Source of the DNA: Cardiocondyla obscurior
Lineage: Eukaryota > Arthropoda > Insecta > Hymenoptera > Formicidae
Direction: 5' to 3'
DNA length: 64,000 nucleotides
Assembly (NCBI RefSeq): GCF_019399895.1
Contig: NC_091868.1
Coordinates: 1,784,499 to 1,848,498, forward strand
Below the pieces are notes generated by a model. It saw only the letters and a program-made list of their open reading frames with translations, did no database searches and was not told the origin of the DNA. The position numbers and the translations under genes are program-made. Shown piece after piece: positions 10,611 to 23,000 of the stretch. Each line of letters starts with the position of its first letter. Position 1 is the stretch's first letter.

Positions 10611-13600
10611 GTTCGCTTTCTCCTACCTCGCGGAAATTATACGCTAATGGTAACTAAACTTACGTACGCGTAACACTGAGTTACATTTGCGCGCAAAATC
10701 GAACGCGTACGGTTGCGCAATCTTTAATTGCTGTTGGTTGTTTAAAGTCGTCCGGATCCGTGGACTTTCTACTCGGTCGCGGGGAGAAAAGGGAGAGAAA
10801 ACCGGCGTACGCGGAGCCTTCGGCGTCTAGTGTCTGAGAAACACTGCCGCTCACATCCAATGGACCCAGACCCACACGCACACGCGCGTCACGCTCGCCA
10901 CAGGACACGCGCTCTCATGCGAGATCCGTAATTCCGAGAAGCGTACAGTCATCGGAAAAAGTGAAGGGGGTTCCTGACGGCGGAGGGCAACGGGGGTGCT
11001 CGATGGGTTGGCTGGTAGTGGAAATGCGCGCATTACCAGTCGGGCATATTCATGAAAGTTCCTTGACATCGCCGGCGGTCGCGGGCGAATGACCAAAGCG
11101 AGTCGCGGAGGTCGCCCGCGTGAAAAAGGAAACGAGCGCCGTTGCGGATTTCCTATTGTTACGCACGACCGCCGCGGTTCCGATTCCCCGGGTTTTCCAT
11201 ATTTTAGACCGCCGCTGAATCGACTGACCGGCCGGTGCACGTTGCCGCGAATTTAAAAGCAATTATTGAATTAAATGAATTAATTCCGACTCCGCGTTAT
11301 CGACGGGATAATAAATCAAATATCACCGTCACCGTCTTCCTTTTTTTCGTTTCTTTTTCAGCGCAAAAATGATTTAATTTGCAAGTCGTGGATATATAAT
11401 AAAAACGCCTTCGCTTGCGCGAGGCTTTAATTTTCAATTTTAAATGTACCGATGACCCCGATAATCAATATGCAAAATGGGCGTTATGTAAATACAAAAA
11501 AATACTCGCTTATGCGACGTTAATGTAAGTGCAAAACGCGGATAAAGTAAAATATTTATGAGCCTGATGACAAGTGCAAGTATAATTTTAGTATAGATAT
11601 AAATTATACAGCAAACTTTTTTCCCGAACGTCGAATTAATTCTGGTGTTTGTTCCGCGTAAAAAATATGTGTGCCATTAATTACGCAGATTACGAAGAAG
11701 TCGGCAAATTACGTGCTCCGATCGAATTATTCTGCCCTCCCCCGACACTTTCCGCGGGCGTCTCCGGCTTTGCGAAATCTCACGCGACGATACTTTATTA
11801 TTATAATTTATTTTGATGCGACATGACAAAATCAAAAGGGAAAGAAGCGAAGGACACGTACGAACAAGTCGGTCCTGTTTTCCAACCGATCGACACCTTC
11901 GGCTCTTCCTATCGCCGTTCGCGCGCGATGCTCGGCCTTTTTGCTTTATTTCCGTGTCCGCGTCAGCATGAAAGAGGCATATTCATGAAAGGGATTTTTT
12001 TTTTCCCTTCGTGTCGACGATCCCGCGCAACCGTGAAGGGACTGTCGAAGAGGAAGAGACAAGGAGTGGCTTGTGCCGTTCGTTCGACGCGTACAGGCCG
12101 GGGCGACTTCTCGAAGGGCTCGCATCGTCATTTTCCAAACAGCGGCTATTTGCATCCTGATAAGCCTATTCGATACGCGATCTCCTACTAAAGGATCATA
12201 TAATGCACCGCTGTATGCATTTTTCATAAAACGCCGTGACATTTGTCCGAAGCGGGCGCAGCCTCCGATCGAAAGGGCGCTTAACAGGATATAATGTCAT
12301 AACATTCATGCATTTTCATTTACATACGGATTCACCGTACAAACGACGGGCTCGCTCGTGTACTATTTTACGTTAATTTCTCAATTAAGCTGGTGGGAAT
12401 ACGATTTAGCTTGGTGCTCCGATATATAAATATATGCAATATATTATGCTTTAACGTGCGGTATCACATAAATTAGCGCAGTAGGAATAATTAAAAAATG
12501 TTGATTGCTCGTCTCCAGTTCCCTTATCGCGTTTAATTATGCGTCATTGTAGAGGCATAACAACAATGTGTCAGCAATTTACCGCAACCGCCGATTTTAG
12601 CAGCGAGCGCGCTGATAAATTTAATATATTATTAAAATAATTGTTACCAGCTTGATAATCTTCGAACCATCGTAAACAATCGTCGTAAATTCAATTTCAC
12701 CAACGCAAACAAAGTCATAATTTTTTAACAATAAATAATCAAACCAATAATTTATCAAAAGATTAATAATCATTGAAAGATTTCCGCGGAATAATAATTC
12801 AGAGGATAAAAATGTAAGAGTTTCATAAAAACCATGAGACATTATCAATCGTTTTCTTTTTATACTTTTTTTTTTATCTATTAACGAGGTTTAGAGAAAA
12901 AAAAAATTTAAAAAAATAACGATTATCACACTCCGAGAAGTTTTTCTGATTACTCAATGTCATTTACATTGCATTCCCGCAGCGTCCTCGCGTGATGCTG
13001 ACGTCTTTTCAGCGATTGATTGAGCGTAAACAAGCTCCTTGTTATATGTGCCGTACGGAGTTTAGTAAAATTTACTTGAGATCACATCGTAAAATAGAAT
13101 CCACTTTGAGAACGAACTTTTAAAGAGTCCGATGCGAGCAAAATAATACAAGTGTGTAATATAAAAAAAAAGGAAAAAAATGTTTTTCTTTTTATTTTTT
13201 TTGTTTTTATATGCGCATATTGGATGTTCCCGGTATTAATGATTATTCTATTGACGCGATAAGCGCATGCTTTATTTCCGCAAACAGCTGATTTACGCGA
13301 GTATTTTCTTGCATCCGGTTTTACGTAAGTAACGTTTTCGCTGCTATAGATAGATTAGATGAGCAGTTTACGATATGTATTTAGTGATATCTCGACACGT
13401 GACTTGCGTTTCTGATCTAAAGATGAAAGGTGAAGTCATGAGGTGAGTTTACTGCGTCGAAATGTTATAAAGACATGTGTAGCTTTAGATTGTTTTAAGG
13501 ATATTCAAAATATTTAAGGATATCATCAGAATAAAGATAAGTAATAGCAAAAGCCGGAGGTTGATTATGGGTTTCAATTAAAAATAACGGAGCTCATCTT

Positions 13601-15240
13601 GTTATTCGCGGTAATTAACTGATAAAATTCAAGTTAATAGTTATTAATATTACAAAAGACGTACTTTAAAATCATTATACATTGTTTCAACCTGGCACCG
13701 GTACCGCTCGGTTTCGTTTATTCCGGTAATAATTAATTTTAACAATAATGGTTCGTTAGGAGAAACCTCGTGCTTATTTCTTATCTTAATTATTTTCGCC
13801 AGTGGATGTTTTCAGAAAGCAGAAACGATTCGGGTCTAACGATCATCGACCTGGGCACGGCAATTAACGCGAAGTAGACCACACATGGGTCTGACCCCAG
13901 TTTCACGTGGTCGCTCATCGGCGAACAAAGAGCAGAATCTGCTTCGCCGGGCGACCATAGACACGCGCGATACACCTACCTGCGTGCATATAACGGATAT
14001 ATAACATATGCGTACGAGAAAGAAACCAATGCTTTACGACTTATACGCACGACCTCCTACGGCGGCCACACGTGGCCCGACATTGGCGTCATTGACGAAC
14101 AAAGAGAGCGCGATAAGCTTTGGTAATAGTACGACTTCCTCCCACGCCAGAAGCTATGCTATTCTTATGCCGGTGTCACGAACTTCGTCTTCGGCTCAGT
14201 CTGAGATGAATTCTTTAATGAGATACAAATGGAAATGTCGCAGCATCCCTCGCAATATTTCCTACGTATATATGTATGTATATATTTTTATATTTTATGT
14301 ATGTATGATATAAATATTTTTTTTTATGTATATTTATGCGTGACATCATCTGAGAATAGAAAAGATTCGTCTGTAAAATGGAGGCGTCTTTATATGTAAT
14401 ACTTTAAAGAAAAATACTACTTGAACTTTGGCTTGAATATTTTCAAAATATTAAATTAATTTAATTCAAGATATTATTTCTGAAAGTATTATGACTATAA
14501 CTTCTCTATTAATCGGCAAATCAAAAATACATTTAAAGTCAATTTTATTTATTCGACCAGTCGTTATTTTAATTTGACCCTGTACGTTATGACTACTTAA
14601 TTAGTCTCAGTCATCTAAGAGGTGTGTACGATCAACGAGTCGTATGCCGCAACAGCTGAAATGGTTGGCTTTTTCTCTCACGATGATGTCACATATCTGG
14701 CGCATATAATCCTCCTCTTTACCCTCCCTAACCAACGAACAGAAAAACGTCAAGGAGTCTCTCATTTGCTTCCTTTTCTTCGTCCCCGGACAGCTACGTT
14801 CTCATCTCCCGGCGTTTTTTTTTTTTTTTTTTTTCCCGAAGCATGTTTCTGCGTTTCTCGACCGTTTTTGTCCGCACCTCGACAAGTCGTTGCTGTTAAA
14901 TTATGCTGTTAAATTATACGAATCACGTCAGAGCGCACTCATAACGCACAAGTTATCTAATTGCGAGTACCGAGCTTGACGATAGAATAATAAACGTAAC
15001 GTAACGTAGACACGCGTAATTACTCTATTAACGATATCAAAAATTATACAATACGCACTCAAGGATCAATGCAAAAATAAGGAAGACTCTAACGTGAGAT
15101 AACTTCTTTGTATCACGATCGACAATTGACGAGTGCATCAATGCAGAACGTCGAGCCGCGCTGCACCGAGGAGAGTTTCACCACAGCTCTAGTCGTAACG
15201 AGAACCGCGAACAACGTGAAAAACATTATTCTCAATTTAC
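10611..15240. other. No gene seen; long non-coding stretch
   Basis: CpG-rich patches (10680-11260, 11820-12250) alternate with AT-rich DNA. There are many open frames on both strands in the CpG-rich patches and none with protein-family character. TATGTATG-type microsatellite sequence is near 14263-14310, and a 20-nt T tract is at 14815-14834. Confidence 0.5.
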
Positions 15241-15245
15241 TGACA

Positions 15246-15307
15246 GTTTGCCATAACGTTACGGCAAACAAATCGATCGAGAAAACAACGCAGACACCGT
15301 CGGTGTC
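15246..15307. repeat. Two close palindromes
   Basis: GTTTGCCATAAC (15246-15257) is followed directly by its inverted repeat GTTACGGCAAAC (15258-15269), with 11 of 12 positions pairing. At 15293-15307 a second palindrome reads GACACCG-T-CGGTGTC, with exact arms. Both lie inside a 147-codon plus frame (15108-15551) that begins on TTG. Confidence 0.6.
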
Positions 15308-18300
15308 CGGCAGGACCAGGTTCGAGAAACGCGGAAAAACCCGTTCGTCTAACGATCTTTATTTTTTTTTATTCCCCTGTGATTATTTCCATAGTCGCGT
15401 GATCGAAGAAATCGTGATTTATTTTAGGATTAAAGCTCTGCCGAGCGTTATTGATTATAATCAAAAGAAACAAATATCTCTGAACAATGCTATAACATCT
15501 AAATGTCGAGGAAATTATTATTTTCGCTGTTCAACATTAACTCCTCATTGAATATAAATTTCAAGCTAAATGTCGTAATCTTATACGAATTTTTTAAATA
15601 TGTAATAGTATATGTAGATATCTTCAAATTTTAAATTCTTTTCTTTTTTAATTTAGTTTACTCTTACAATTGCCATAATTGCGAAAATTATTAGCAATTA
15701 ATTATTTATGTCAAATAGTGAAAATTAGAAAACGATTACACGACTTCCTCGAAGATGACACGCCATTATTACACAGCGTGAAACATATTATTGCTCATCA
15801 AGTGTTTATTGTTCACATTGTTAATTCTTTAGCGCAGACTTTATCCATAAACGCGTTATGTAATCAAACTCTAAAATTCTGAGAAAACTGTCAGGCTAAG
15901 AAAAACACTCAAAGTTTTTGCAGTAGCAGGTTGATTTTTTTTGTTCGATATTCTATCGTGGATCGAATATCATCATGGCTATTCTAGCTGACAGCTGTTC
16001 TAAACAGCTTCTTAAATTATTGCTTGCAACAACAATCGGTAAATAAAAGCCGTTATTATTTCGTATATTTTTATGTGCTCCATTCTTTACTGTATTTCAA
16101 GTAAAATATTGCGATAAATATAAAATAAGTGGTCTTAATTTTTTTTTATTAGAATTATTTTTATTCTAACTCTCGATTATATTAATATGTAACAATATTA
16201 ATCCCTCAGTTATTTCTTTATTTCTTTTCCTAATGGTATTAAGAGTGTAAAATACGATGCTTTCTCGCGATATTCTCTACTTAGACGGCTAACTAATAGC
16301 GAAATTAATAGTCAATTTGCATGGTGAGGTTGCGTGATCGACTTGACGCATTAAAAGCCTGCCTGCGCTCCGCGATGCGTGTAGCATGCTCGCTAGCGTC
16401 GCATACAACCGTACGTAGGATTTTGCAAACTGGTTCCTCGATAAAGCGAACAAGTTTGCTATGTCACGCATACATTTCCCAATAATTTTTTGCGTGGTAA
16501 AGCGCGCTGCAAAAAAAAAAACGAAAGAAAAAAAAAAAGAAAAAAGGAGCGGCGTTTACCGCGGATAATGCGAAAACCGTTCACGTATGTTGAAAACGTT
16601 TACTTTCCATTTCTCTCGATTCGCGCTGCTCGCGCATTCGGTTGCGGCGGGATAATGAAATTAATGCGCGAACTTAGGAATACTTCGCCCGAATGTTATT
16701 TCCTCATTTTCAAAAAATATTCAGACTTCGGTAAACGTTAAAAACTTCAACCTTGACTCGAAAACAAATAATTTAAAATAATTAATGCGCAAATATATGC
16801 AAATCAGAACGACTTTATTGTAGTAAAAAATTAAAATTAAGGAAAGAAATTAATTCCGCGCGGCAAACTTTGACTCCGCCGTCGTCAAAACTTTTTTGAC
16901 TTATTTAAGAAAATTACATTTATTTGCATTTTTATAGAGTTGTTTTGTCCAGTGCATATTATTATAAATTAAAAGAAAAAAAAAAAAAAAAAAAACTCAG
17001 GAAATCACATCCGGGTTTATTAAAGAGTAATTTAGGATTTATTTCTATCGAGATGAAAATTTCCTCTCTTACGAAAAAGTTGCAATCACTATGTAATGAC
17101 GCGAAGCAAATCGGACGTACTAAAAGCAGCTATTCTAACTTTCTCTCTTTTGGTATATCTCGTATTTGCTTTTAACAGAAATCCTTCCGCATTAATCGCG
17201 CAATCTAGGCAAAGTATAAATACTTAAATAATAATTCTTTCCTTTTTATACAATTATTAAACTTTTAATGTAATGCGTTATTAAGTCTCGAACAATTTTC
17301 GCGCGAATTAACGTAAATAAAAAATCAAGCGGCGGTACTACGCCATACGTAACACCGCGTAATATGTTTAACTTGGAAATAGTTGTTCTAAGAAGGAGGG
17401 CGATTTCGTTGAACTTACATGGCATATGTGCAAAAAGAACGCGCAAGAACGGCCAGGCCGATGAGACGGCGATGAGATGGTAACGTGACTTGTTCTTCGT
17501 GCTGGGATGAGACTGTTTACCGATTAGAAATCCCACGAATCGATAAACTATTTCAGGGAAACACGGGGGGGACACGCGTGTGTGTAAAACGTGTACGCGC
17601 GCACGTATGCACGCACGCGTGTGCATCCTGAACATCCGCGCGTGTTTTGCAACATCAATCCGCGGCGCGCACATATACATAATAGTACAATTATTGTAAT
17701 TGCGTCTCATGCATAGGTAATGCCGTTTACTTCGCATGCTTCTCCTTTCGCGGATATACAGCCGATTATAACGAAGATCGTTTTGCAATGCTTGTAATCT
17801 CCCGATCTCTCCGGCCGTGGTGCAGCGGCACCGTTTCAATGCGTTCGCGGAGCTCAAGGTAATGCGTACTACGCTCATTGTTTCGCAGATTCATTCTCGT
17901 GTATGGTTAAAAGCCTCCTCTCCTCAACTTTATTTTTTTTTTTTTTTTTTGAACGTTGCGAAACAGCGAGTCGCGCGAATAAACCACCTCTTACGCGCGG
18001 CTCTAAAAATACCGTGCCCTTATCAAAAAGTACGGAACGAGTTTCCGAAGCGCCCACGTGACTCAACGACCGCGTTCGCATCTGTATATTCACCGTATTT
18101 CCGATGACTCGGCTGGGGGAAAAACACATTCGACATCGGTGCCTCGCGAGAGCGTTTTCGCCAATTTGAATGGACGCCAAAATCCGCGCTAAAATAGGAA
18201 AGATAAAGACTTTTTTCTCGTGCGTGGCCGCGCAAATGGATGGAAACGAATATCGCTATTTATAAACCTCATATAGCCTCTCGAAATTTTCAAGCGTGTT

Positions 18301-18477
18301 TCTGAGGTCTCTATTTTTCACGCGAAAATCTTAGCCGCGTATTACGGTACACCTGCACGTTTTCAATATTTTTTTTTGGCAGTAATCTCACTTGCACCGA
18401 TTGTGAGAGAAGAACATAGTTGCTTCTTGACTCGGCCACAATTTTATAATTTCTATATTATTTCCTAGATTATTTCC
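15308..18477. other. No gene seen
   Basis: The stretch is mostly AT-rich. A 210-codon minus frame (17246-17878) is rich in Arg, Cys and His with no recognisable domain. A plus-strand donor-like CTCAAG/GTAATG at 17859 follows an acceptor-like GTGCAG at 17825, which would give a 34-nt exon; support is too thin to call it. An 18-nt T tract lies at about 17933-17950. Confidence 0.5.
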
Positions 18478-18514
18478 AACGATAAATATGATTCAGCCAA
18501 TTATATTTATCGTT
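18478..18514. repeat. 12-bp perfect inverted repeat
   Basis: AACGATAAATAT (18478-18489) and ATATTTATCGTT (18503-18514) are exact complements separated by 13 bases. The arms are AT-rich, which lowers significance. Confidence 0.7.
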
Positions 18515-19737
18515 AGACATATCATCAAATTATAGTTGGTTCCAAAATTAACTACATTTCTCTCTCAGTGTATTCAGATACTTTTAAAATATTTTTAACC
18601 GCATAATTGCGGACTAATAAATATTATTATCAAAAGTGACATCGTGCTAGACGTGCATTAGTTTAATCGTAACAAAATTTATAATAGTGAAAGCGACTCT
18701 GCAAACGTTTGGCAAAAAGAATTCGCATCTAGCGAATAAACGCTAATATATAGCAGCCAACCTGTAATTAGCATCGCTCTAGTGTAGCGCATACTTCGAC
18801 TACCGTGCAGTTATCTTTCATTATAACTGCCTCGATTTTTTTTTTAACCGGTTTATTGCATCATGACCATCTCTCATGCGTAGGACACTCTCTATCATCT
18901 CGAAAACACCTTTCTACTGCAAGAGACAGTAGTCATAATATACATATAAACGTTATTGTTCAGTAAAAGTTATCGAGAATCTCTTAAGCAAAATCATTGT
19001 AATTTATCACATCAATAATAATTATTATATGTATAAATAACATCGTTATCAATATGCATTAATAATAAATCATTACGTCTTATTTTTTCGATAAAATAAA
19101 AAGTCAGATCGTAGGAGAACTACAAATGGTGGACTAGGTTGAGAGCATCGCTTGATCAGAAAGAAATCACGAACGCAAAAAAAAAAAAAAACAAAGTAAG
19201 GTAAAAGAGTTTTGTTTGGGTAGAAGAAAGAAGAAGAAGAAAAAAAAATGGAACGACCACTGAAACGTCAGAGCTTGATTCTTTGTTAAGTTTGTGATTC
19301 GTCAAGTTTACATGATAATTATGAAATAAAAATGATTTAAAAAAAAAAAATTATATATTTAACTCTGAATAAAGAAATTACGAAATTTACTTTTGTAAAA
19401 GTATTAAGTTTGATAAGAGAACGTTAAATCACCCTGACAAAGAAATAGGACTGTGTATTGTATTACTGGAAGGTCAAAACTACCGAAACTGAGAACCGAA
19501 ACAAAATAATAATTTGGGGTCCCTTGATAACGGCTTAATAAACGACTTCTACTCTCGAGTTTTTTTTTTCTTTCTTTCTTTCTTTTTTTTTTTAATGCAC
19601 AAGAAATGTATTCCTGGCGTCTGCTTCATATCACGGATTTTACCGTTTTGAAGGGAACCTTAAGGGCCATAAAGAGAAAGAAAAAAGGGAAATCCCCAGG
19701 GAGACAGAGTGCGACAAGGAAAACTCGATCGTTATTT
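18515..19737. other. No gene seen; AT-rich DNA
   Basis: A short hairpin, CTACTG-caagaga-CAGTAG, lies near 18916-18934. A/GA-rich low-complexity sequence spans about 19178-19250, and a 34-nt T/C tract is at 19560-19593. No coding signal is visible. Confidence 0.5.
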
Positions 19738-20001
19738 CTAGCCTGCATGGAACTTCGAAGTGGTCGACGTGACAGGTCGAGATGGTTTCTGACCTGCTAA
19801 AACAAACCCCGAACCTATCTCGGACCGGTTTTTTATCCTAGCCGGTCGTTCCGAGGCCGAGCTACATCTAAAACGAGTGGATACCCCACTGTGTTGTCTT
19901 AGTCCCTGGCTGGACCATTCCTCGAATGGATATGCGAGACCCGGTCTCGAGTTTACGCTACAGACCTCCCTCTTTATCCGTCCGCTCGAGTGCGGACTCA
20001 C
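19738..20001. ncRNA. Cluster of six consecutive stem-loops (candidate structured RNA or DNA element)
   Basis: Six non-overlapping inverted repeats tile 225 bp: CAGGTC/GACCTG (19773-19796); CTCGGACCGG pairing CCGGTCGTTCCGAG with a 4-nt bulge (19819-19855); AGTGG/CCACT (19876-19890); CCATTC-ctc-GAATGG (19915-19929); CGAGACC-c-GGTCTCG (19935-19949); GTCCGC/GCGGAC (19980-19997). GGTCT at 19943 can alternatively pair with AGACC at 19962-19966. The block is GC-richer than its AT-rich flanks. The minus strand is also open for 87 codons from a GTG (20001-19738), with Ser/Arg-rich composition and no recognised family. The pairing potential is seen directly; RNA function is inference. Confidence 0.35.
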
Positions 20002-23000
20002 ATTTAGCTGGCAATTTTTTTAAATACTGCTTACGAAATAAAACCAAATCCGATACCTAACTTCAACCGATTTTTCAAACGCTCTCACATCATCGCGAAT
20101 AATATGTTCATAATTTTCAATAACGACAACTACGATTCCAAATTAAATTTCATACATGTATTTTTATAATTAGATCTTTATAGAAAAATTACGAAATCTA
20201 TTTCCGTTTATTAACGATTCAAAAACTTTTTAAACTTTCTAATACGACTTTCACAGTATTGCCTACATCGTGACGTTGATATCAATTTCATCGTTTAATT
20301 ATTTAATTCTATTTTGATATTCCGCAAACGAGTCAATAGTCACGAACAAACTTAATATCGTGTGCCAATCCATTGAGTTTTGCCACGCTCCGCACGTATA
20401 CAACCACGTATAAATAGTCTTCATTGATTAATCGGCCACGCGATATGTCACGGTTACATGAATGTATAATTACTTATTGTACGAACTTGAAAAGAAACCT
20501 ATCGATCACGTGGGCGCATTGCTCGACGAACAAAATAAAATTGTTTCCTCTTTAGAAATCAATTTTATTCATTCGATAATAAAACAGATTATTATTTTTA
20601 CGGAGAGGTAAAAATAAAATAAAATAAAAAAAGAACAGCATTTGTTTTGAAGTAACGACTAGCTAAATTATACGACGTGATCGTTCAAGATAAAAATCTA
20701 CCTCATTCGCTTTCGAATTTGACCGAAGTTTCACGGATGCTGCGCACCATAAAGGAATAAAAAAAAATATCCAAGTCCAACGACGAAGTTGCATCTTATA
20801 ACCAGCGTTTTACACCCGATACCGCACGCTAAACGCGTACGACAAACGAAATGTTTCGCGACTCGCTCGCATCTGCTTGTAATAAGTAGTAGATGCACCG
20901 TGCGCGCAGATGTTTTATGCATCTCCCGGACAAAAGATTACATAAATTTTTATTGTACGTATCGGCGAAATTAATGCTACATTAATACTACATGAGACCG
21001 GCTGGATCGTAAGCAAAATCAAGAGAAACGGTTCGCCCGTCCGTTCGGTATCCACGTCACGTATCGCCGCGTACGAAATACTATTCGCCAAACGAATCAA
21101 AAGGAATCGTTGCAGACGCAACGCTACGTTGGTCTCTATATGTATAGCTCGATGTCACAACGGACTCATCAACCGTATTATGTAATTATATTACGCGAAA
21201 CGCTCGCCCGATATTTATACAGGTACGTGTAATTTCGTGAAAGTCTTACTTGAATTTTTAACGTCTTAAATGTACCAGTAATAGATTCGCAAATGATAGA
21301 TGATAAAATTCGTGAGGGGGTAAGCTGCGACGCTTAAATAAAATCAAAGAAGACACGAGAGTGTAGCGATTCTTTCATTTTTAACGACCCCATGCTGAGC
21401 GGCAAGTGCAGGGCACGCAGGGAGTAGCCAGAAAAAAAAAAAAGGAGAAAAGAATGGGAAGAAGAGAGGGCCGTTCTTCTCCCTCGTGAAGAGCAATTTC
21501 TTTCTCCGAGGAGTGCCTCGAGCACGACCGCGTGGTTCTCTGGATTAAAAGTATATTTCAAAGGCAAAAAAATACGAGAAACGCGGAAATAAAACGATAT
21601 TTCACGCTTTAACCGAGAAAGAAAAAAATCATATTTTTTTATTTGTTCTTTAAAGACGATTGAAAAACATGTGCGTCTCGATAACAATTATCTCGCGCGA
21701 ACTTGGATAATTATTTTTATTTTTTATTCTTATTTTTAAATATGTGCGTAATCTCGAGGAGCGAATTGTTTCCATAAATCAACCCACCCGAAAATATCGC
21801 GTTTCGTGGAAAGGGCAAGACGTCGTTAAACTCCGAGCGACCATACGATCCTGATTACGACTTGTAATATAAGATTCGGTTAAACTGGTGTGGTTATCAC
21901 TTTACAGCAGAAGCGTGAGCGGCGCGGCGGGGCACGGGGATCGAACGAAAGACAAAACATTTGCACTAATAATCGGCGAGGACGGGCGATACGTTTGCCC
22001 GAGCTCGAAGGAAATATGGAGATTTCTTCGACGCTCACCTGACAAACCTGTCATTAGCTGACAGGGCGCTTTTCTCGCGAAACGCACGGTTTCCGACGAT
22101 CAACCTTGAGCCACGAGAGCAAACGTGTAATTTCGAATCTCGATGGAGGCAGCGATCGCCTCGGAAAATACACATAATGACAGCTAAACGTTTTTCACGG
22201 ACAACTGGCCAATTGATTTTCCGGAAAATATTATCTTTTCTACAAAATTAACGTAAAAAAAAATTAAAAAAAAAGGAGAAAAGTACAAGCGATAAAATAT
22301 TGCGAATATTATAAATTTTCGCCTTGTTCAGAGTCTTACCTAACAATAAATAGCCGCGACAAAACCGACACGCGGGTGTCTGTGATGTTTATTTGGAAAA
22401 TCGTGGAAAATTTTCTATTTATATTTGTGTCATCGTGACTTAACATATTTTGATGCGCATACAGATTACGGCCTGTTTACGTACATATTTAATCGCGGTG
22501 AAAAGAGCAGAAATATCTTATCAGTTTCACAGACTTGTGTCTACGAAAGAATTAATAGCAACGATTCAAAATATAAAATATTTGTCGAGTAAAAAGAGAA
22601 TAGGCATTCGTTCGAAGTTAAGCACGGTAAATATGTATTATTAACTTAACTTCGCAAACTTCAAGGGGGAGATTATCGAATAAAAAGCGTAATATTTGTC
22701 GTTGGATAAAAGCGCCGATAATTGTAGCATACACAGACAGATATAAGAATCTAGAAATAATATTCTTAGAACAAGATTTGATAAATTAACTTGTTGTTGC
22801 AACAGTAAGTTGCTCCACATAGATATCGCTGGTCCCCTTTTCTCCTTTTTTTTTCTTTTTTTTTTCTTTTTCAATTTACTGAACATCAAGGCGTAACTTA
22901 AAACTTTAAACAATACAGCGATTTTTAATCTAAATGAATAGGATTGAAATTAATCTTGCGGGACGAAATAATACAGCCGTTATTTTTATCAAAGGATTTG

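Noticed and set aside
17772..17858. Possible short plus exon ending CTCAAG/GTAATG
   Set aside because: Good donor, but the acceptor is weak and no partner exons were found.
17246..17878. 210-codon minus frame
   Set aside because: Arg/Cys/His-rich composition, no domain, starts in CpG-rich DNA, and has no promoter or splice support. A frame this long is marginally expected by chance in 128 kb of strand.
20409..20417. TATAAATAG box
   Set aside because: No initiator at about 30 bp and no coding sequence downstream.
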